DNA from: Arthrobacter globiformis
Lineage (GTDB): Bacteria > Actinomycetota > Actinomycetes > Actinomycetales > Micrococcaceae
Direction: 5' to 3'
Length of the DNA stretch: 64,000 nucleotides
Assembly (NCBI RefSeq): GCF_030817195.1
Contig: NZ_JAUSYZ010000001.1
Span: forward strand, 3,286,001 to 3,350,000
In this document: positions 47,310 to 55,745 of the stretch, one piece after another
Position numbering within the stretch: the first letter of the stretch is position 1
Layout of the letters: every line of letters starts with the position of its first letter
Program-made: the position numbers and the translations under genes
The notes under the pieces: generated by a model
Databases searched by the model: none
The model's input: the letters and a program-made list of their open reading frames with translations, nothing else
Told to the model about the DNA's origin: nothing

Positions 47310-47831
47310 TTACTTTCCACTATGGGCACCTGTCTGAGGGCCTGGGGAGATCATTTCCTGAAGTTGTTGAAGGATGGCCGGCTTGTCCGCGGCGCGGCGG
47401 GTGCGGAAGCCGGTGTCCAGGGCGTGGGTTCCGAGCATCCAGCTGAGGATCAGCAGCCCGTCCTTTTCCACGAACTTACCTGCCATGCCGCTGTCCTGCC
47501 GGACGCCCGCCAAAGTGGCCGCCGGGATGAACAGCGGACCGGCGCCGGAGCGGTCCAGGAGCACGCCCTCCGGATGGATGGAAAGCTGCGCGTTGGTGCG
47601 GATGCCGAGGCCGTGCACGGCAATCCTGTCCAGCCAGTCACCCGCGGTGGTCGAGGCCACATACTGGCCCTCCGCCGAGAGCAGCGGTTCGCCCAGCCCG
47701 GCAGGAACCGCGGGCAGCGCCTCGATCCCGGTTTGCCGCCGGAGCCGGTTGCGCCAGCCCAGCCACATCAGGCCAAGGACGACGGCGACAAGCACCGCCG
47801 TGATCAGCCCGGCGAGGAGTTCCTTTTCCAT
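47310..47831 (-). CDS. PH-like domain membrane protein of the pyr operon
   Basis: This 173-residue protein has one N-terminal membrane helix (ELLAGLITAVLVAVVLGLMWLGW, about 4-26) followed by a cytoplasmic PH-like domain (about 60-150: VASTTAGDWLDRIAVHGLGIRTNAQLSIHPEGVLLDRSGAGPLFIPAATLAGVRQDSG). A membrane protein gene at this same pyrC-carA position is conserved in mycobacteria (Rv1382 in M. tuberculosis). Its role in pyrimidine synthesis is unknown; membrane anchoring or transport has been suggested only by position. The ATG overlaps the pyrC stop by one base (TGATG). Confidence 0.85.
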   Translation of the reverse strand: MEKELLAGLITAVLVAVVLGLMWLGWRNRLRRQTGIEALPAVPAGLGEPLLSAEGQYVASTTAGDWLDRIAVHGLGIRTNAQLSIHPEGVLLDRSGAGPLFIPAATLAGVRQDSGMAGKFVEKDGLLILSWMLGTHALDTGFRTRRAADKPAILQQLQEMISPGPQTGAHSGK

Positions 47832-49192
47832 CAGTTCGCACCCGCGGCGCCGGCAACCGGCGCTTCGGAGGGGTAGCGGTAGGGCGTGTTGAGCTTGCCG
47901 TCCAGGACCGTGGGGTGGCCCCTGAAGAACGTGGCCACCACCTTGCCGGGGAGTTCCATGCCGCGGAACGGCGAGTTGCGTCCCATCGTTGCCATCGCGG
48001 AAGGATCCACGGTCCAGCGCGCGGCCGGATCCACGAGGACGATGTTGGCGGGTTCGCCCTTTTCGAGCGGCCGGCCCTGGTCCGTGAGCCGTCCGATGCC
48101 GGCCGGCGCGGTGGAGGTGACCCTGGCAAAGTCGGCCCAGGTCATGAGGCCGGTCTCGATCATGGCGTGCTGGACCACGGACAGGGCGGTTTCCAGCCCC
48201 GTCATGCCCATGGCCGCCTGCGCCCACTCGCACTCCTTGTGCTCGCTCGGGTGCGGGGCGTGGTCGGTGCCGACGACGTCGATGGTGCCGTCGGCGAGGG
48301 CGGCGCGCAGTGCCTGGACGTCGTCGTTGGTGCGCAGCGGCGGGTTGACCTTGTAGACGGGGTCGTAGCTGCGGACCAGGTCATCGGTGAGCAGCAGGTG
48401 GTGCGGCGTCACTTCGGCGGTGACGTTGATGCCGCGGCCCTTGGCCCAGCGGATGATCTCCACTGAACCCGCGGTGGACACGTGGCAGACGTGGAGCCGG
48501 GAGCCCACGTGCTGGGCCAGCAGGACGTCGCGGGCGATGATGCTTTCCTCGGCGACGGCCGGCCAGCCGGTCAGGCCGAGGACTGCGGACACTTCGCCTT
48601 CGTTCATCTGGGCACCGGCGGTGAGGCGCGGTTCCTGCGCGTGCTGGGCCACCACGCCGTCGAACGCCTTGACGTACTCGAGGGCGCGGCGCATCAGGAC
48701 GGGATCGTGGACGCAGATGCCGTCGTCGGAGAACATGCGGACCTGGGCGCGGGAATCGGCCATCGCGCCGAGCTCGGCGAGCTGCTCGCCGGCCAGCCCC
48801 ACGGTGACGGCGCCCACCGGGCGGACATCCACCCAGCCGGCGGACCGGCCCAGGCTGTAGACCTGTTCCACCACACCGGCGGTGTCAGCCACCGGTGTGC
48901 TGTTGGCCATGGCGTGCACGGCGGTGAAGCCGCCGAGCGCTGCGGCGCGCGTGCCGGTTTCCACCGTTTCGGCGTCTTCGCGGCCCGGTTCACGGAGGTG
49001 GGTGTGGACGTCCACCATGCCCGGCAGGGCGACGAGGCCGTCGGCGTCAATCACCGTGGCTCCGTCCGCTGCGTCTGTCTTCGACAGATCGGAGCCCCGG
49101 GCCGTGATCACGCCGTCGCGGATGAGCAGGTCCTCGCGGTCGCCGCCAAGGATCGCGGCGCCCCGGATCAGGTACGTGGTTTCGTCAGCCAT
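47831..49192 (-). CDS. pyrC: Dihydroorotase
   Basis: PyrC cyclises carbamoyl aspartate to dihydroorotate. The 453-residue class I enzyme has the zinc motif LPGMVDVHTHLREPGRED near residue 60, LHVCHVSTAGSVEIIRWAKGRGINVTAEVTPHHLLL, and the catalytic Asp in DVVGTDHAPHPSEHKECEW. ATG 49190-49192 overlaps the pyrB stop by one base. It sits in the pyrR-pyrB-pyrC-carA-carB-pyrF operon. Confidence 0.97.
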   Translation of the reverse strand: MADETTYLIRGAAILGGDREDLLIRDGVITARGSDLSKTDAADGATVIDADGLVALPGMVDVHTHLREPGREDAETVETGTRAAALGGFTAVHAMANSTPVADTAGVVEQVYSLGRSAGWVDVRPVGAVTVGLAGEQLAELGAMADSRAQVRMFSDDGICVHDPVLMRRALEYVKAFDGVVAQHAQEPRLTAGAQMNEGEVSAVLGLTGWPAVAEESIIARDVLLAQHVGSRLHVCHVSTAGSVEIIRWAKGRGINVTAEVTPHHLLLTDDLVRSYDPVYKVNPPLRTNDDVQALRAALADGTIDVVGTDHAPHPSEHKECEWAQAAMGMTGLETALSVVQHAMIETGLMTWADFARVTSTAPAGIGRLTDQGRPLEKGEPANIVLVDPAARWTVDPSAMATMGRNSPFRGMELPGKVVATFFRGHPTVLDGKLNTPYRYPSEAPVAGAAGAN

Positions 49193-50187
49193 CAGTTGCT
49201 CTCCTTCAGGGTGGTGGCTGGTTCACGGGTATCCCCGGAGAGCAGCAGGTACAGGGCGGCCATGCGGATCGACACGCCGTTCTTGACCTGTGCGAGCACG
49301 GTGGAACGGGGCGAATCGGCGGCGGCCGCGGAAATTTCCAGGCCCCGGTTCATGGGTCCGGGGTGCATGATGATGGTGTCCTTCAGGCCCAGCCTGTCCA
49401 GCGCGCGGAGCCTGTTGTCGTCGAAGCCCCAACGGCGGGAGTACTCCCGGGTGGACGGGAAGAACGAGGCGTTCATCCGCTCGCCCTGGACGCGGAGCAT
49501 CATTACCGCGTCGACGCCCTTTTCCAGGGTCTCGTCCATGTCATAGCTGATGCTGCAGGGCCACTGTTCGACGCCGATGGGCAACAGTGTGGGCGGCGCC
49601 ACCAGGGTGACGTCGGCGCCGAGCGTGCGCAGCAGCCAGACGTTGGACCGCGCCACCCGGGAGTGCAGGACGTCCCCGGCGATGGCGACGCGCATGCCGC
49701 GCAGGTCCGCCCCCGTGGAGGGCAGGCCGGAGAGTTTGGTCCAGTGCCGCCGCATGGTGAAGGCGTCCAGCAGTGCCTGGGTGGGGTGTTCGTGGGTGCC
49801 GTCGCCGGCGTTGATCACTGCGGCATCGATCCAGTCGGTGGCCGCCAACCGGTGCGGGGCACCGGAGGCCCAGTGGCGGATGACGACGGCGTCGGCCCCC
49901 ATGGCGGACAGCGTCTGGGCGGTGTCCTTGAGGGACTCGCCCTTGGAGACCGACGAGCCCTTGGCGGCGAAGTTGATGACGTCCGCCGAGAGCCGCTTGG
50001 CTGCGGCTTCGAAGGAAATGCGGGTCCTGGTGGAATCCTCGAAGAACAGGTTCACCACGGTCCGTCCGCGCAGGGCGGGAAGCTTCTTGACTTCGCGCTC
50101 CCCCACGGTCGACATCTCTTCGGCGGTGTCGAGGATGCGGACGGCGTTGGCCAGGCTGAGGTCTTCGGTGGAGAGCAGGTGCTTCAT
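49192..50187 (-). CDS. pyrB: Aspartate carbamoyltransferase catalytic subunit
   Basis: PyrB condenses carbamoyl phosphate with aspartate. The 331-residue protein shows the carbamoyl-phosphate loop FFEDSTRTRISFEAAAKRL near residue 50, the HPTQALLDAFTMRRHW block and MMLRVQGERMNASFFPSTREY near the C-terminus. No pyrI-type regulatory subunit gene is present. Its ATG overlaps the pyrR stop by 4 bases (ATGA). Confidence 0.98.
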   Translation of the reverse strand: MKHLLSTEDLSLANAVRILDTAEEMSTVGEREVKKLPALRGRTVVNLFFEDSTRTRISFEAAAKRLSADVINFAAKGSSVSKGESLKDTAQTLSAMGADAVVIRHWASGAPHRLAATDWIDAAVINAGDGTHEHPTQALLDAFTMRRHWTKLSGLPSTGADLRGMRVAIAGDVLHSRVARSNVWLLRTLGADVTLVAPPTLLPIGVEQWPCSISYDMDETLEKGVDAVMMLRVQGERMNASFFPSTREYSRRWGFDDNRLRALDRLGLKDTIIMHPGPMNRGLEISAAAADSPRSTVLAQVKNGVSIRMAALYLLLSGDTREPATTLKESN

Positions 50188-50768
50188 GCGCCGCCCTCGA
50201 TTACCACTTCGTTGACTGCCTGGCCGTCGACGGCATCGGTCTCCTCAAGCCGGACCCGGACCTTTTCTGCGGAGGAGGTGGGAAGGTTCTTGCCCACGTG
50301 GTCGGCGCGGATGGGAAGTTCGCGGTGGCCCCGGTCAATCAGGACAGCCAGGCGGACAATGCGCGGCCGGCCGAGGTCCACCAGCGCGTCCAGGGCGGCG
50401 CGGATGGTCCGGCCGGAGTACAGGACGTCGTCAATCAGCACAACGACCTTGTTGTCGATGCCCGTCAGCGGCAGCTGCGTGTGGTGCGGCGGCCTGGTGG
50501 GCTGGGAGGAGAGATCGTCCCGGAACATGGTGACGTCCAGCTGGCCGACAATGGCGCTGGCATCCACTGCGGGATCGGCGGAGGCGATTTTCTGGGCGAG
50601 CCGGACGGCAAGCGGGTAGCCGCGGCGGGGAATGCCCAGCAGCACCAGGTCCTGGGAGCCCTTGTTGGCCTCAAGGATTTCATGGGCGATACGAGTGAGG
50701 GCACGGTCAATGTCCGCCTGGTTAAGAACAACCCTGGCCGGAACCGGTGCCTGCGTGACAGGAGTCAT
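50184..50768 (-). CDS. pyrR: PyrR regulator / uracil phosphoribosyltransferase
   Basis: PyrR is an RNA-binding regulator of pyr operons with uracil phosphoribosyltransferase activity. The 194-residue protein has the PRPP-binding motif VVVLIDDVLYSGRTIRAALDALVDLG, the N-terminal HEILEANKGSQDLVLLGIPRRGYPLA, and the basic strand GQLDVTMFRDDL typical of PyrR. ATG 50766-50768 follows GGGGAGA. A UCC-NGNG-AGG RNA motif lies 22 bases upstream of the ATG, so PyrR probably represses translation of its own operon. Confidence 0.96.
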   Translation of the reverse strand: MTPVTQAPVPARVVLNQADIDRALTRIAHEILEANKGSQDLVLLGIPRRGYPLAVRLAQKIASADPAVDASAIVGQLDVTMFRDDLSSQPTRPPHHTQLPLTGIDNKVVVLIDDVLYSGRTIRAALDALVDLGRPRIVRLAVLIDRGHRELPIRADHVGKNLPTSSAEKVRVRLEETDAVDGQAVNEVVIEGGA

Positions 50769-50784
50769 CGCTCGTCTCCCCTTT

Positions 50785-50802
50785 CCCCGCCTCACGGGAC
50801 GG
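50785..50802 (-). promoter_or_regulatory. PyrR-binding RNA hairpin before pyrR
   Basis: The minus strand reads CCGTCCCGTGAGGCGGGG. Its core TCCCGTGAGG (50799-50790) matches the PyrR recognition consensus UCC-NGNG-AGG exactly. The flanking bases form a short GC stem. The element ends 17 bases before the pyrR ATG and just ahead of the GGGGAGA ribosome-binding site, which fits translational repression as described for mycobacteria. There is no terminator hairpin between it and pyrR. Confidence 0.8.
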
Positions 50803-50971
50803 AATTAAAAAAGGAACATTTGCCTTCCAAAATTACCACACGGGCGCCTGCCCCCGGCCCCGCCAGAAGGCGTCGTCCGTCACACCAGGGGGCACTGTGG
50901 TTTGTTGCGCTCCCCGGCGCCGCCAGCCCCTGTGCTTTGTTGCCTACCCTGCGGCACATAGGCTCGTATCT
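50803..50971. other. Divergent pyrR / prsW promoter region
   Basis: The pyrR side (50803-50840) is AT-rich, including TAATTT on the minus strand as a possible -10. On the prsW side two 13-base near-repeats occur at 50896-50908 and 50931-50943 (TGTGGTTTGTTGC and TGTGCTTTGTTGC), 35 bases apart. No promoter is assigned with confidence. Confidence 0.35.
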
Positions 50972-52258
50972 ATGTCGATCAACCCGCAGCAGCCGCCCTC
51001 CGGCCCGGGCCGGAACAGCTCAGCCTGGAACCGCCCGGGCGGTCCCGGGCGGCAGTTCCAGGACCAGCCCGCGAATCCCAGCTGGATGGGCCATGTCCAG
51101 CCGCAGAACTACCGGCCGGCGCCCGGGCACAGCGGCGGAGCCGTGCACCAAGTCATCCCGGAAGCCGCCTCCACCGTGGCCGCCCGCCCGGGGGCAGGGA
51201 CCCTGGGACTCGTCGTGGGCGGCGGGATACTCGCGTTCGTCAGCCTGTTCCTTGTGGTGCCGTTCCTCCTGGCGAGCACCGGCGTCACCGGTTTCGTCGT
51301 CGGGTTTGTTGCCTCGCTGATCCCGCTGGCGGCGGTGCTGTCCGCCGTGGCCGTCATTGACCGGTGGGAACCCGAGCCGAAGCGCCTGCTGCTGTTTGCC
51401 TTCACCTGGGGCGCAGCCGTGTCCATTGCCGTGACGCTGCTCATCCAGCCGGTGTTCGCCCTCGCGGCTCCGGCCACTGATGAGGCGGCCTTCCGGGATT
51501 TCATGACCACAGTGCAGGCGCCGGTGGTGGAGGAGTTCGCGAAGTCCCTGGGCCTGCTGCTGCTTCTCTTGTTCGCCCGCCGCAACTTTGACGGCCCCGT
51601 CGACGGCGTGGTGTTTGCCTTCACCATCGCCGGCGGCTTCGCGTTCACCGAGAACATTCTCTACTTCGGCCGGGCGATCGCCGAGTCCGGAACGCCCGGC
51701 AGCGACCTTGTGCAGATTTTCTTCCTGCGCGGTGTGATGTCGCCGTTCGCGCACGCCATCTTCACCGGGACCACGGGACTGATCATGGGCCTGGCGGCGC
51801 GGCGCTGGCACTCGGGCGTCTCGGTGCTCGCGTTCTTCGTGGGCCTGGTTCCGGCCATGATCCTGCACAACAGGTGGAACAGCATGGGACAGGACTTCCT
51901 GGCCCAGTACGTGCTGGTGCAGGTTCCCATCTTCCTGCTCGCTGTGGTGTGCATCGTGGTGCTGCGGGTCGCAGAAACGCGCCTCACCCGGCAGCGCCTC
52001 CAGGAGTACGCCGCAGCGGGGTGGTTCGCGCCGGCGGAGGTGGAGCTGCTGTCCACTCCCGGAGGCCGCCGGCAGGCTGTGCGCTGGGCGGGGTCGTACA
52101 ACCGGGGCCACGAGATGAAGGAGTTCGTCAAGGCGGCGACGCGCCTGGCCTTCACCCGGCAGCGGATCCTCAGCGGCAGGGACGTGCCGCTGCACCAGCA
52201 GGACGAGGTGCAGCAGCTGCGCCACCTGACCGCGCTGCGGGCCGCCGTTCAACAGTAG
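50972..52258 (+). CDS. PrsW-family intramembrane metalloprotease
   Basis: This 428-residue protein has a proline/glycine-rich cytoplasmic N-terminus (about 1-70), then about eight membrane helices (from about 75 to 335), and a hydrophilic C-terminal region of about 90 residues. PrsW/RseP-like signatures are VVEEFAKSLGLLLLLLFA (EE-x2-K in a helix), FAFTIAGGFAFTENILYFGRA (E-N) and SPFAHAIFTGTTGLIMGLA (His). Family members cleave membrane anti-sigma factors or related proteins; the target here is unknown. ATG 50972 was chosen over an upstream GTG because the extension is not conserved. It diverges from pyrR and ends at a shared bidirectional terminator. Confidence 0.88.
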   Translation: MSINPQQPPSGPGRNSSAWNRPGGPGRQFQDQPANPSWMGHVQPQNYRPAPGHSGGAVHQVIPEAASTVAARPGAGTLGLVVGGGILAFVSLFLVVPFLLASTGVTGFVVGFVASLIPLAAVLSAVAVIDRWEPEPKRLLLFAFTWGAAVSIAVTLLIQPVFALAAPATDEAAFRDFMTTVQAPVVEEFAKSLGLLLLLLFARRNFDGPVDGVVFAFTIAGGFAFTENILYFGRAIAESGTPGSDLVQIFFLRGVMSPFAHAIFTGTTGLIMGLAARRWHSGVSVLAFFVGLVPAMILHNRWNSMGQDFLAQYVLVQVPIFLLAVVCIVVLRVAETRLTRQRLQEYAAAGWFAPAEVELLSTPGGRRQAVRWAGSYNRGHEMKEFVKAATRLAFTRQRILSGRDVPLHQQDEVQQLRHLTALRAAVQQ

Positions 52259-52290
52259 GTGGGCTCCAATAGCGAGGAGTTTACGCATAA

Positions 52291-52323
52291 AGCCCCTGCC
52301 GGGGTAACCCGGCAGGGGCTTTC
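52291..52323. terminator. Bidirectional terminator between prsW and nusB
   Basis: A perfect 13-base stem (52291-52303 with 52308-52320) around GTAA. The plus strand continues TTTCTGCG; the minus strand continues TTTATGCG. Outer bases ACGCA/TGCGT (52283-52287 with 52324-52328) can extend the stem. It lies 32 bases after the prsW stop and 18 bases beyond the nusB stop, serving both convergent genes. Confidence 0.93.
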
Positions 52324-52338
52324 TGCGTATGGCCCAGC

Positions 52339-52749
52339 TCAGGCGAGCAGGGACGGCTTCAGCTGCTGAAGGCGCCCCAGGAGGCCGTTGATGAACGACG
52401 GCGACTCGTCGGTGGAGAGCGTCTTGGCCAAAGCGACGGCTTCGCTGACGGCGACGCCGTCGGGAACGTCGTCGTTGTAGAGCAGCTCCCAAGTGCCGAT
52501 CCGCAGGATGATCCGGTCCACGGACGGCATGCGCTCCAGTGTCCAGCCCTGTGAGTAGGTCTCCAGGAACTCGTCGATGGTGGCCTGCATCGACACCACG
52601 CCTTCGACGATCTCGAGGGTATACGGATTGACGATCTGGTCGGTCCTCTCGCGGCGCGCACGCAGCACGTCGAAGGCCGAGACAGAGCGCTGCTCGGCTT
52701 CGAAGAGGACCTCAAGAGCCCTGTTGCGGGCTTTACCGCGGGCGCTCAC
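52339..52749 (-). CDS. nusB: Transcription antitermination protein NusB
   Basis: NusB with NusE (S10) promotes antitermination of rRNA operons. The 136-residue all-helical protein shows ARNRALEVLFEAEQRS at the N-terminus and VDRIILRIGTWELLYNDDVPDGVAVSEAVALAKTLSTDESPSFINGLLGRL at the C-terminus. The GTG start overlaps the efp stop by one base (TAGTG), and the gene ends at a bidirectional terminator, so it is the last gene of the aro-efp-nusB run. Confidence 0.97.
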   Translation of the reverse strand: MSARGKARNRALEVLFEAEQRSVSAFDVLRARRERTDQIVNPYTLEIVEGVVSMQATIDEFLETYSQGWTLERMPSVDRIILRIGTWELLYNDDVPDGVAVSEAVALAKTLSTDESPSFINGLLGRLQQLKPSLLA

Positions 52750-53312
52750 TAGTCGTTGACCCGGCCCAGGTAGCTGCCGTCGCGGGTGTCGACCTTGACC
52801 TTGGTGTTGTTCTCAACGAACAGCGGCACCTGGATCTCGTAGCCCGTCTCCAGGGTGGCGGGCTTGGTGCCGGCGGAGGAGCGGTCGCCCTGCAGGCCCG
52901 GCTCGGTGTAGGTGATTTCGAGGACAACGCTCGGCGGCAGCTCGATGTACAGCGGGGTGCCTTCGTGGATGGCGATGTTGACCATCTGGTTTTCCAGCAT
53001 GAAGTTGGTGGCGTCACCCACGGTGGCGCCCGAAACGGTGATCTGGTCGTAGTCCGAGGTGTCCATGAAGACGAAGTCCGCGCCGTCCTGGTACAGGTAC
53101 TGGTAGTCGCGGCGGTCCACGGTGGCGGTCTCGATCTTGAGGCCAGCGTTGAACGTCTTGTCCACTACCTTGCCGGACATGACGTTGCGCATCTTGGTGC
53201 GCACGAAGGCGCCGCCCTTGCCCGGCTTGACGTGCTGGAACTCGATGACGTTCCAGAGCTGGCCCTCGAGCTTCAGGACGGTCCCGTTCTTGATGTCGTT
53301 TGTGGTTGCCAC
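52749..53312 (-). CDS. efp: Elongation factor P
   Basis: EF-P relieves ribosome stalling at polyproline stretches. The 187-residue protein has the three OB/KOW domains: ATTNDIKNGTVLKLEGQLWNVIEFQHVKPGKGGAFVRTKMRN with the modifiable Lys at the tip (KPGKGG), then FMDTSDYDQITV and the C-terminal VPLFVENNTKVKVDTRDGSYLGRVND. No EpmA/EarP-type modification gene is nearby. The ATG lies 189 bases from the TPR gene stop, so efp may have its own promoter; the minus strand in that gap includes an AT-rich stretch (53397-53425). Confidence 0.97.
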   Translation of the reverse strand: MATTNDIKNGTVLKLEGQLWNVIEFQHVKPGKGGAFVRTKMRNVMSGKVVDKTFNAGLKIETATVDRRDYQYLYQDGADFVFMDTSDYDQITVSGATVGDATNFMLENQMVNIAIHEGTPLYIELPPSVVLEITYTEPGLQGDRSSAGTKPATLETGYEIQVPLFVENNTKVKVDTRDGSYLGRVND

Positions 53313-53500
53313 TGGTTTCCTCTGGTTGTGTGTGACTGGTTCTGGCTGCCAGCTGGTTATGCCAAGCAGGCATGCCGAACGGCGCGCCAGCGTGTGTTTA
53401 TCAAAAATCCAGAAACTATTCTAGCGGAAAAGGCTGGCACGCTTTTCGGGCCCCCTGGCGGTGCGGCCGGAGGACCGCTGCGGCGCAGCCGGAAGACCCG

Positions 53501-54019
53501 TCAGGAGGCCAGTTCGAAGACGTCCCGTGCCCGCTGCAGCGCCACCGTTGAGGAGTAGATAAGCGCAGCGTCGGCGGACTGCGCCACCCGGAGATCGAGC
53601 GCCCGGGTGAAGGATTCCACCGCAGCGCCGATGTTTCCCGCGGCGAAGTACGCCCGGCCAAGGTACTGGTGGGCGAGGGCTTCGTTGGCCGTGCCCTGTG
53701 CCTCGGTGAGGAGCTGCCGGAAGAGTTCGACCGCGCGGTCATAGCGGTGGGAGACGCGCAGGACATCCGCTTCATACGCCCGGAGCCGGAACGACTCGGG
53801 GTCCCGGTAGCGGGCCTCTGCCAGCACTTCGGCCGCGTCGCCGGCGCGTCCCTCGGCGAGCAGCACAAGGACCCGCTCGGCGGGGTCGGTGGATGCCTCA
53901 AGCGCGGCGGCGCACGTCTCTTCGCTGATAATTTCGGGAAGCAGCGATTCGGGGTTGACCCGGATCCCCGGGAATCCGCCGTCGGGCCATTCGATCGTTC
54001 CGGTCTGGTCGTCGCGCAT
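53501..54019 (-). CDS. TPR-repeat protein next to aroB
   Basis: This 172-residue protein has TPR-like helix pairs: ERVLVLLAEGRAGDAAEVLAEARYRDPESFRLRAYEADVLRVSHRYDRAVELFRQLLTEA and ALAHQYLGRAYFAAGNIGAAVESFTRALDLRVAQSA. It begins with a short strand-rich segment (TIEWPDGGFPGIRVNPESL). It is cytosolic, with no signal peptide. TPRs mediate protein contacts; partners are unknown. The ATG overlaps the aroB stop by one base (TGATG), so it is translated with the aro genes. Confidence 0.85.
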   Translation of the reverse strand: MRDDQTGTIEWPDGGFPGIRVNPESLLPEIISEETCAAALEASTDPAERVLVLLAEGRAGDAAEVLAEARYRDPESFRLRAYEADVLRVSHRYDRAVELFRQLLTEAQGTANEALAHQYLGRAYFAAGNIGAAVESFTRALDLRVAQSADAALIYSSTVALQRARDVFELAS

Positions 54020-55107
54020 CAGGAAGCAATCTCCTGGTAGGCGGCGAAGAGCAGGGAGGTATCGGGCACGTCCAGGATCCCCGGCTTGGCGATCCCGTCG
54101 AGGACGACGAAGCGGAGCAGGTCGCCGCGGGACTTTTTGTCGCGGCGCATGCCGTCCAGAAGGCCCTGCCAGCGGTCGCGCCGGTACGTGACGGGCAATC
54201 CGAGGGATTCGAGGATGCTGCGGTGCCGGTCGGCGTCGGCGTCGCTGAGCCGGCCCACGCTGCGGGACAGCTCGGCCGCAAACATCATGCCCACCGAGAC
54301 GGCAGCGCCGTGCCGCCAGGAGTAGCGTTCCACGAGTTCGATGGCGTGGCCCAGGGTGTGGCCGTAGTTAAGGATTTCCCGGAGTCCGGATTCCTTGAGG
54401 TCCTCCGAGACGACGCGGGCCTTGACGGCGATGGCGCGTTCGATGAGCTCACGCAGAACGTCGGAGCCTGGATCGGTCACGGCATCCGGATCCTTTTCCA
54501 CGAGGTCCAGGATGGCGGGATCGGCAATGAAGCCGCACTTAATGACCTCGGCCATGCCGGAGATGATCTCGTTCCGGGGCAGGGTCTTGAGCGTGTCCAG
54601 GTCCGCGAGGACAGCGGCGGGCGGATGGAAGGACCCAACCAGGTTCTTGCCTTCGGCCGTGTTGATCCCGGTCTTGCCGCCCACGGCGGCGTCGACCATG
54701 CCGAGGAGGCTGGTGGGCATGTGGATGACCTTGACGCCGCGCAGCCAGGTGGCGGCCACGAAGCCGGCAAGGTCGGTGACAGCGCCGCCGCCGACGGAGA
54801 CCACGGCATCAGAGCGGGTGAAATCGTTCTGGCCCAGCACCTGCCAGCAGAAGGCGGCAACCTGGATGTGCTTGCCTTCCTCGGCGTCGGGGATTTCCGC
54901 GGTGACGGCGGTGAAGCCGGCAGCGGCCAGTTCATCCCGGACGGTGTCGCCGGTGAGCCGGAGGGCCCGCGGGTGGATGACGAGGACGCGGCGGACGCGC
55001 TCCCCCAGCAGTCCCGGCAGCGTGCCGAGCAGGCCGCGGCCAACTACGACGTCGTAGTTGTCCCCGGCGGACTGGCCGGTGACCTTGATGACGGTTGATT
55101 CGCTCAC
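54019..55107 (-). CDS. aroB: 3-dehydroquinate synthase
   Basis: AroB converts DAHP to 3-dehydroquinate in the shikimate pathway. The 362-residue NAD- and metal-dependent enzyme shows VVSVGGGAVTDLAGFVAATWLRGVKVIHMPTSLLGMVDAAVGGKTGIN, the metal ligands in LREILNYGHTLGHAIE and the second His in YSWRHGAAVSVGM. The GTG start overlaps the aroK stop by 4 bases. Confidence 0.98.
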   Translation of the reverse strand: MSESTVIKVTGQSAGDNYDVVVGRGLLGTLPGLLGERVRRVLVIHPRALRLTGDTVRDELAAAGFTAVTAEIPDAEEGKHIQVAAFCWQVLGQNDFTRSDAVVSVGGGAVTDLAGFVAATWLRGVKVIHMPTSLLGMVDAAVGGKTGINTAEGKNLVGSFHPPAAVLADLDTLKTLPRNEIISGMAEVIKCGFIADPAILDLVEKDPDAVTDPGSDVLRELIERAIAVKARVVSEDLKESGLREILNYGHTLGHAIELVERYSWRHGAAVSVGMMFAAELSRSVGRLSDADADRHRSILESLGLPVTYRRDRWQGLLDGMRRDKKSRGDLLRFVVLDGIAKPGILDVPDTSLLFAAYQEIAS

Positions 55108-55745
55108 TTTTCAACTTCCTGTTTCGCGGCAGCACTTCCGTTGGCTGCCGTCGTCGCGGTTTTGTTGATCTCGCGGGTGGTGGTTTCGTGCGGTTTGCCG
55201 GCGGCGAAATCACACAGCGCCGTTTCCAGTTTGAGCCCCAGCTGCGGCACGGTTCCCTGCCGGACGTCCAGCACGATGTCCGCGAGGCGCTCATAGACCG
55301 GCTTCCGGGTGGCGAACAGCGCCTTCCAGCGCCGGATGCCGTCACCGGCCAGCAGCGGCCGGCCGGAATTCTTGGCGATACGGGCGGCGACGGTATCGGC
55401 GTCACACTCCAGATAGACCACCGTGCACCGCTCCAGCAGCTGCTGCGTGCCGGAGTCCAGCACCGACCCGCCGCCCAGGGAAACCACGGTGGCGGTGCCG
55501 GCCGCGGCCTCGAGGATGCGGGCCACCGTCCGGGCTTCGATCTCCCGGAAGGCACGCTCGCCGCGGCTGGCAAAGATGTCCGCGATGGAACCGTGGCCCT
55601 CCACGATGACCGCGTCGGTGTCCACGAACGGGGCGTCCAGCTGCTGCGCCAGCTGCTGCCCGATCGCCGATTTGCCGACCGCCATGGGCCCGATGAGCAC
55701 AATGGGCCGGTCCCCTGCGGCGCAGGGTGTATTGCTCCGGGGCAC
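55104..55745 (-). CDS. aroK: Shikimate kinase
   Basis: AroK phosphorylates shikimate. The 213-residue protein has the P-loop LIGPMAVGKSAIGQQLA, the shikimate-binding DAPFVDTDAVIVEGHGSIADIFASRGERAFREIE, GGGSVLD and the lid region NSGRPLLAGDGIRRWKALFATRKPVYERLA. The C-terminus has about 40 extra residues rich in Ala, Thr and Lys relative to short homologues. GTG 55743-55745 overlaps the aroC stop by one base. Confidence 0.96.
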   Translation of the reverse strand: MPRSNTPCAAGDRPIVLIGPMAVGKSAIGQQLAQQLDAPFVDTDAVIVEGHGSIADIFASRGERAFREIEARTVARILEAAAGTATVVSLGGGSVLDSGTQQLLERCTVVYLECDADTVAARIAKNSGRPLLAGDGIRRWKALFATRKPVYERLADIVLDVRQGTVPQLGLKLETALCDFAAGKPHETTTREINKTATTAANGSAAAKQEVEK

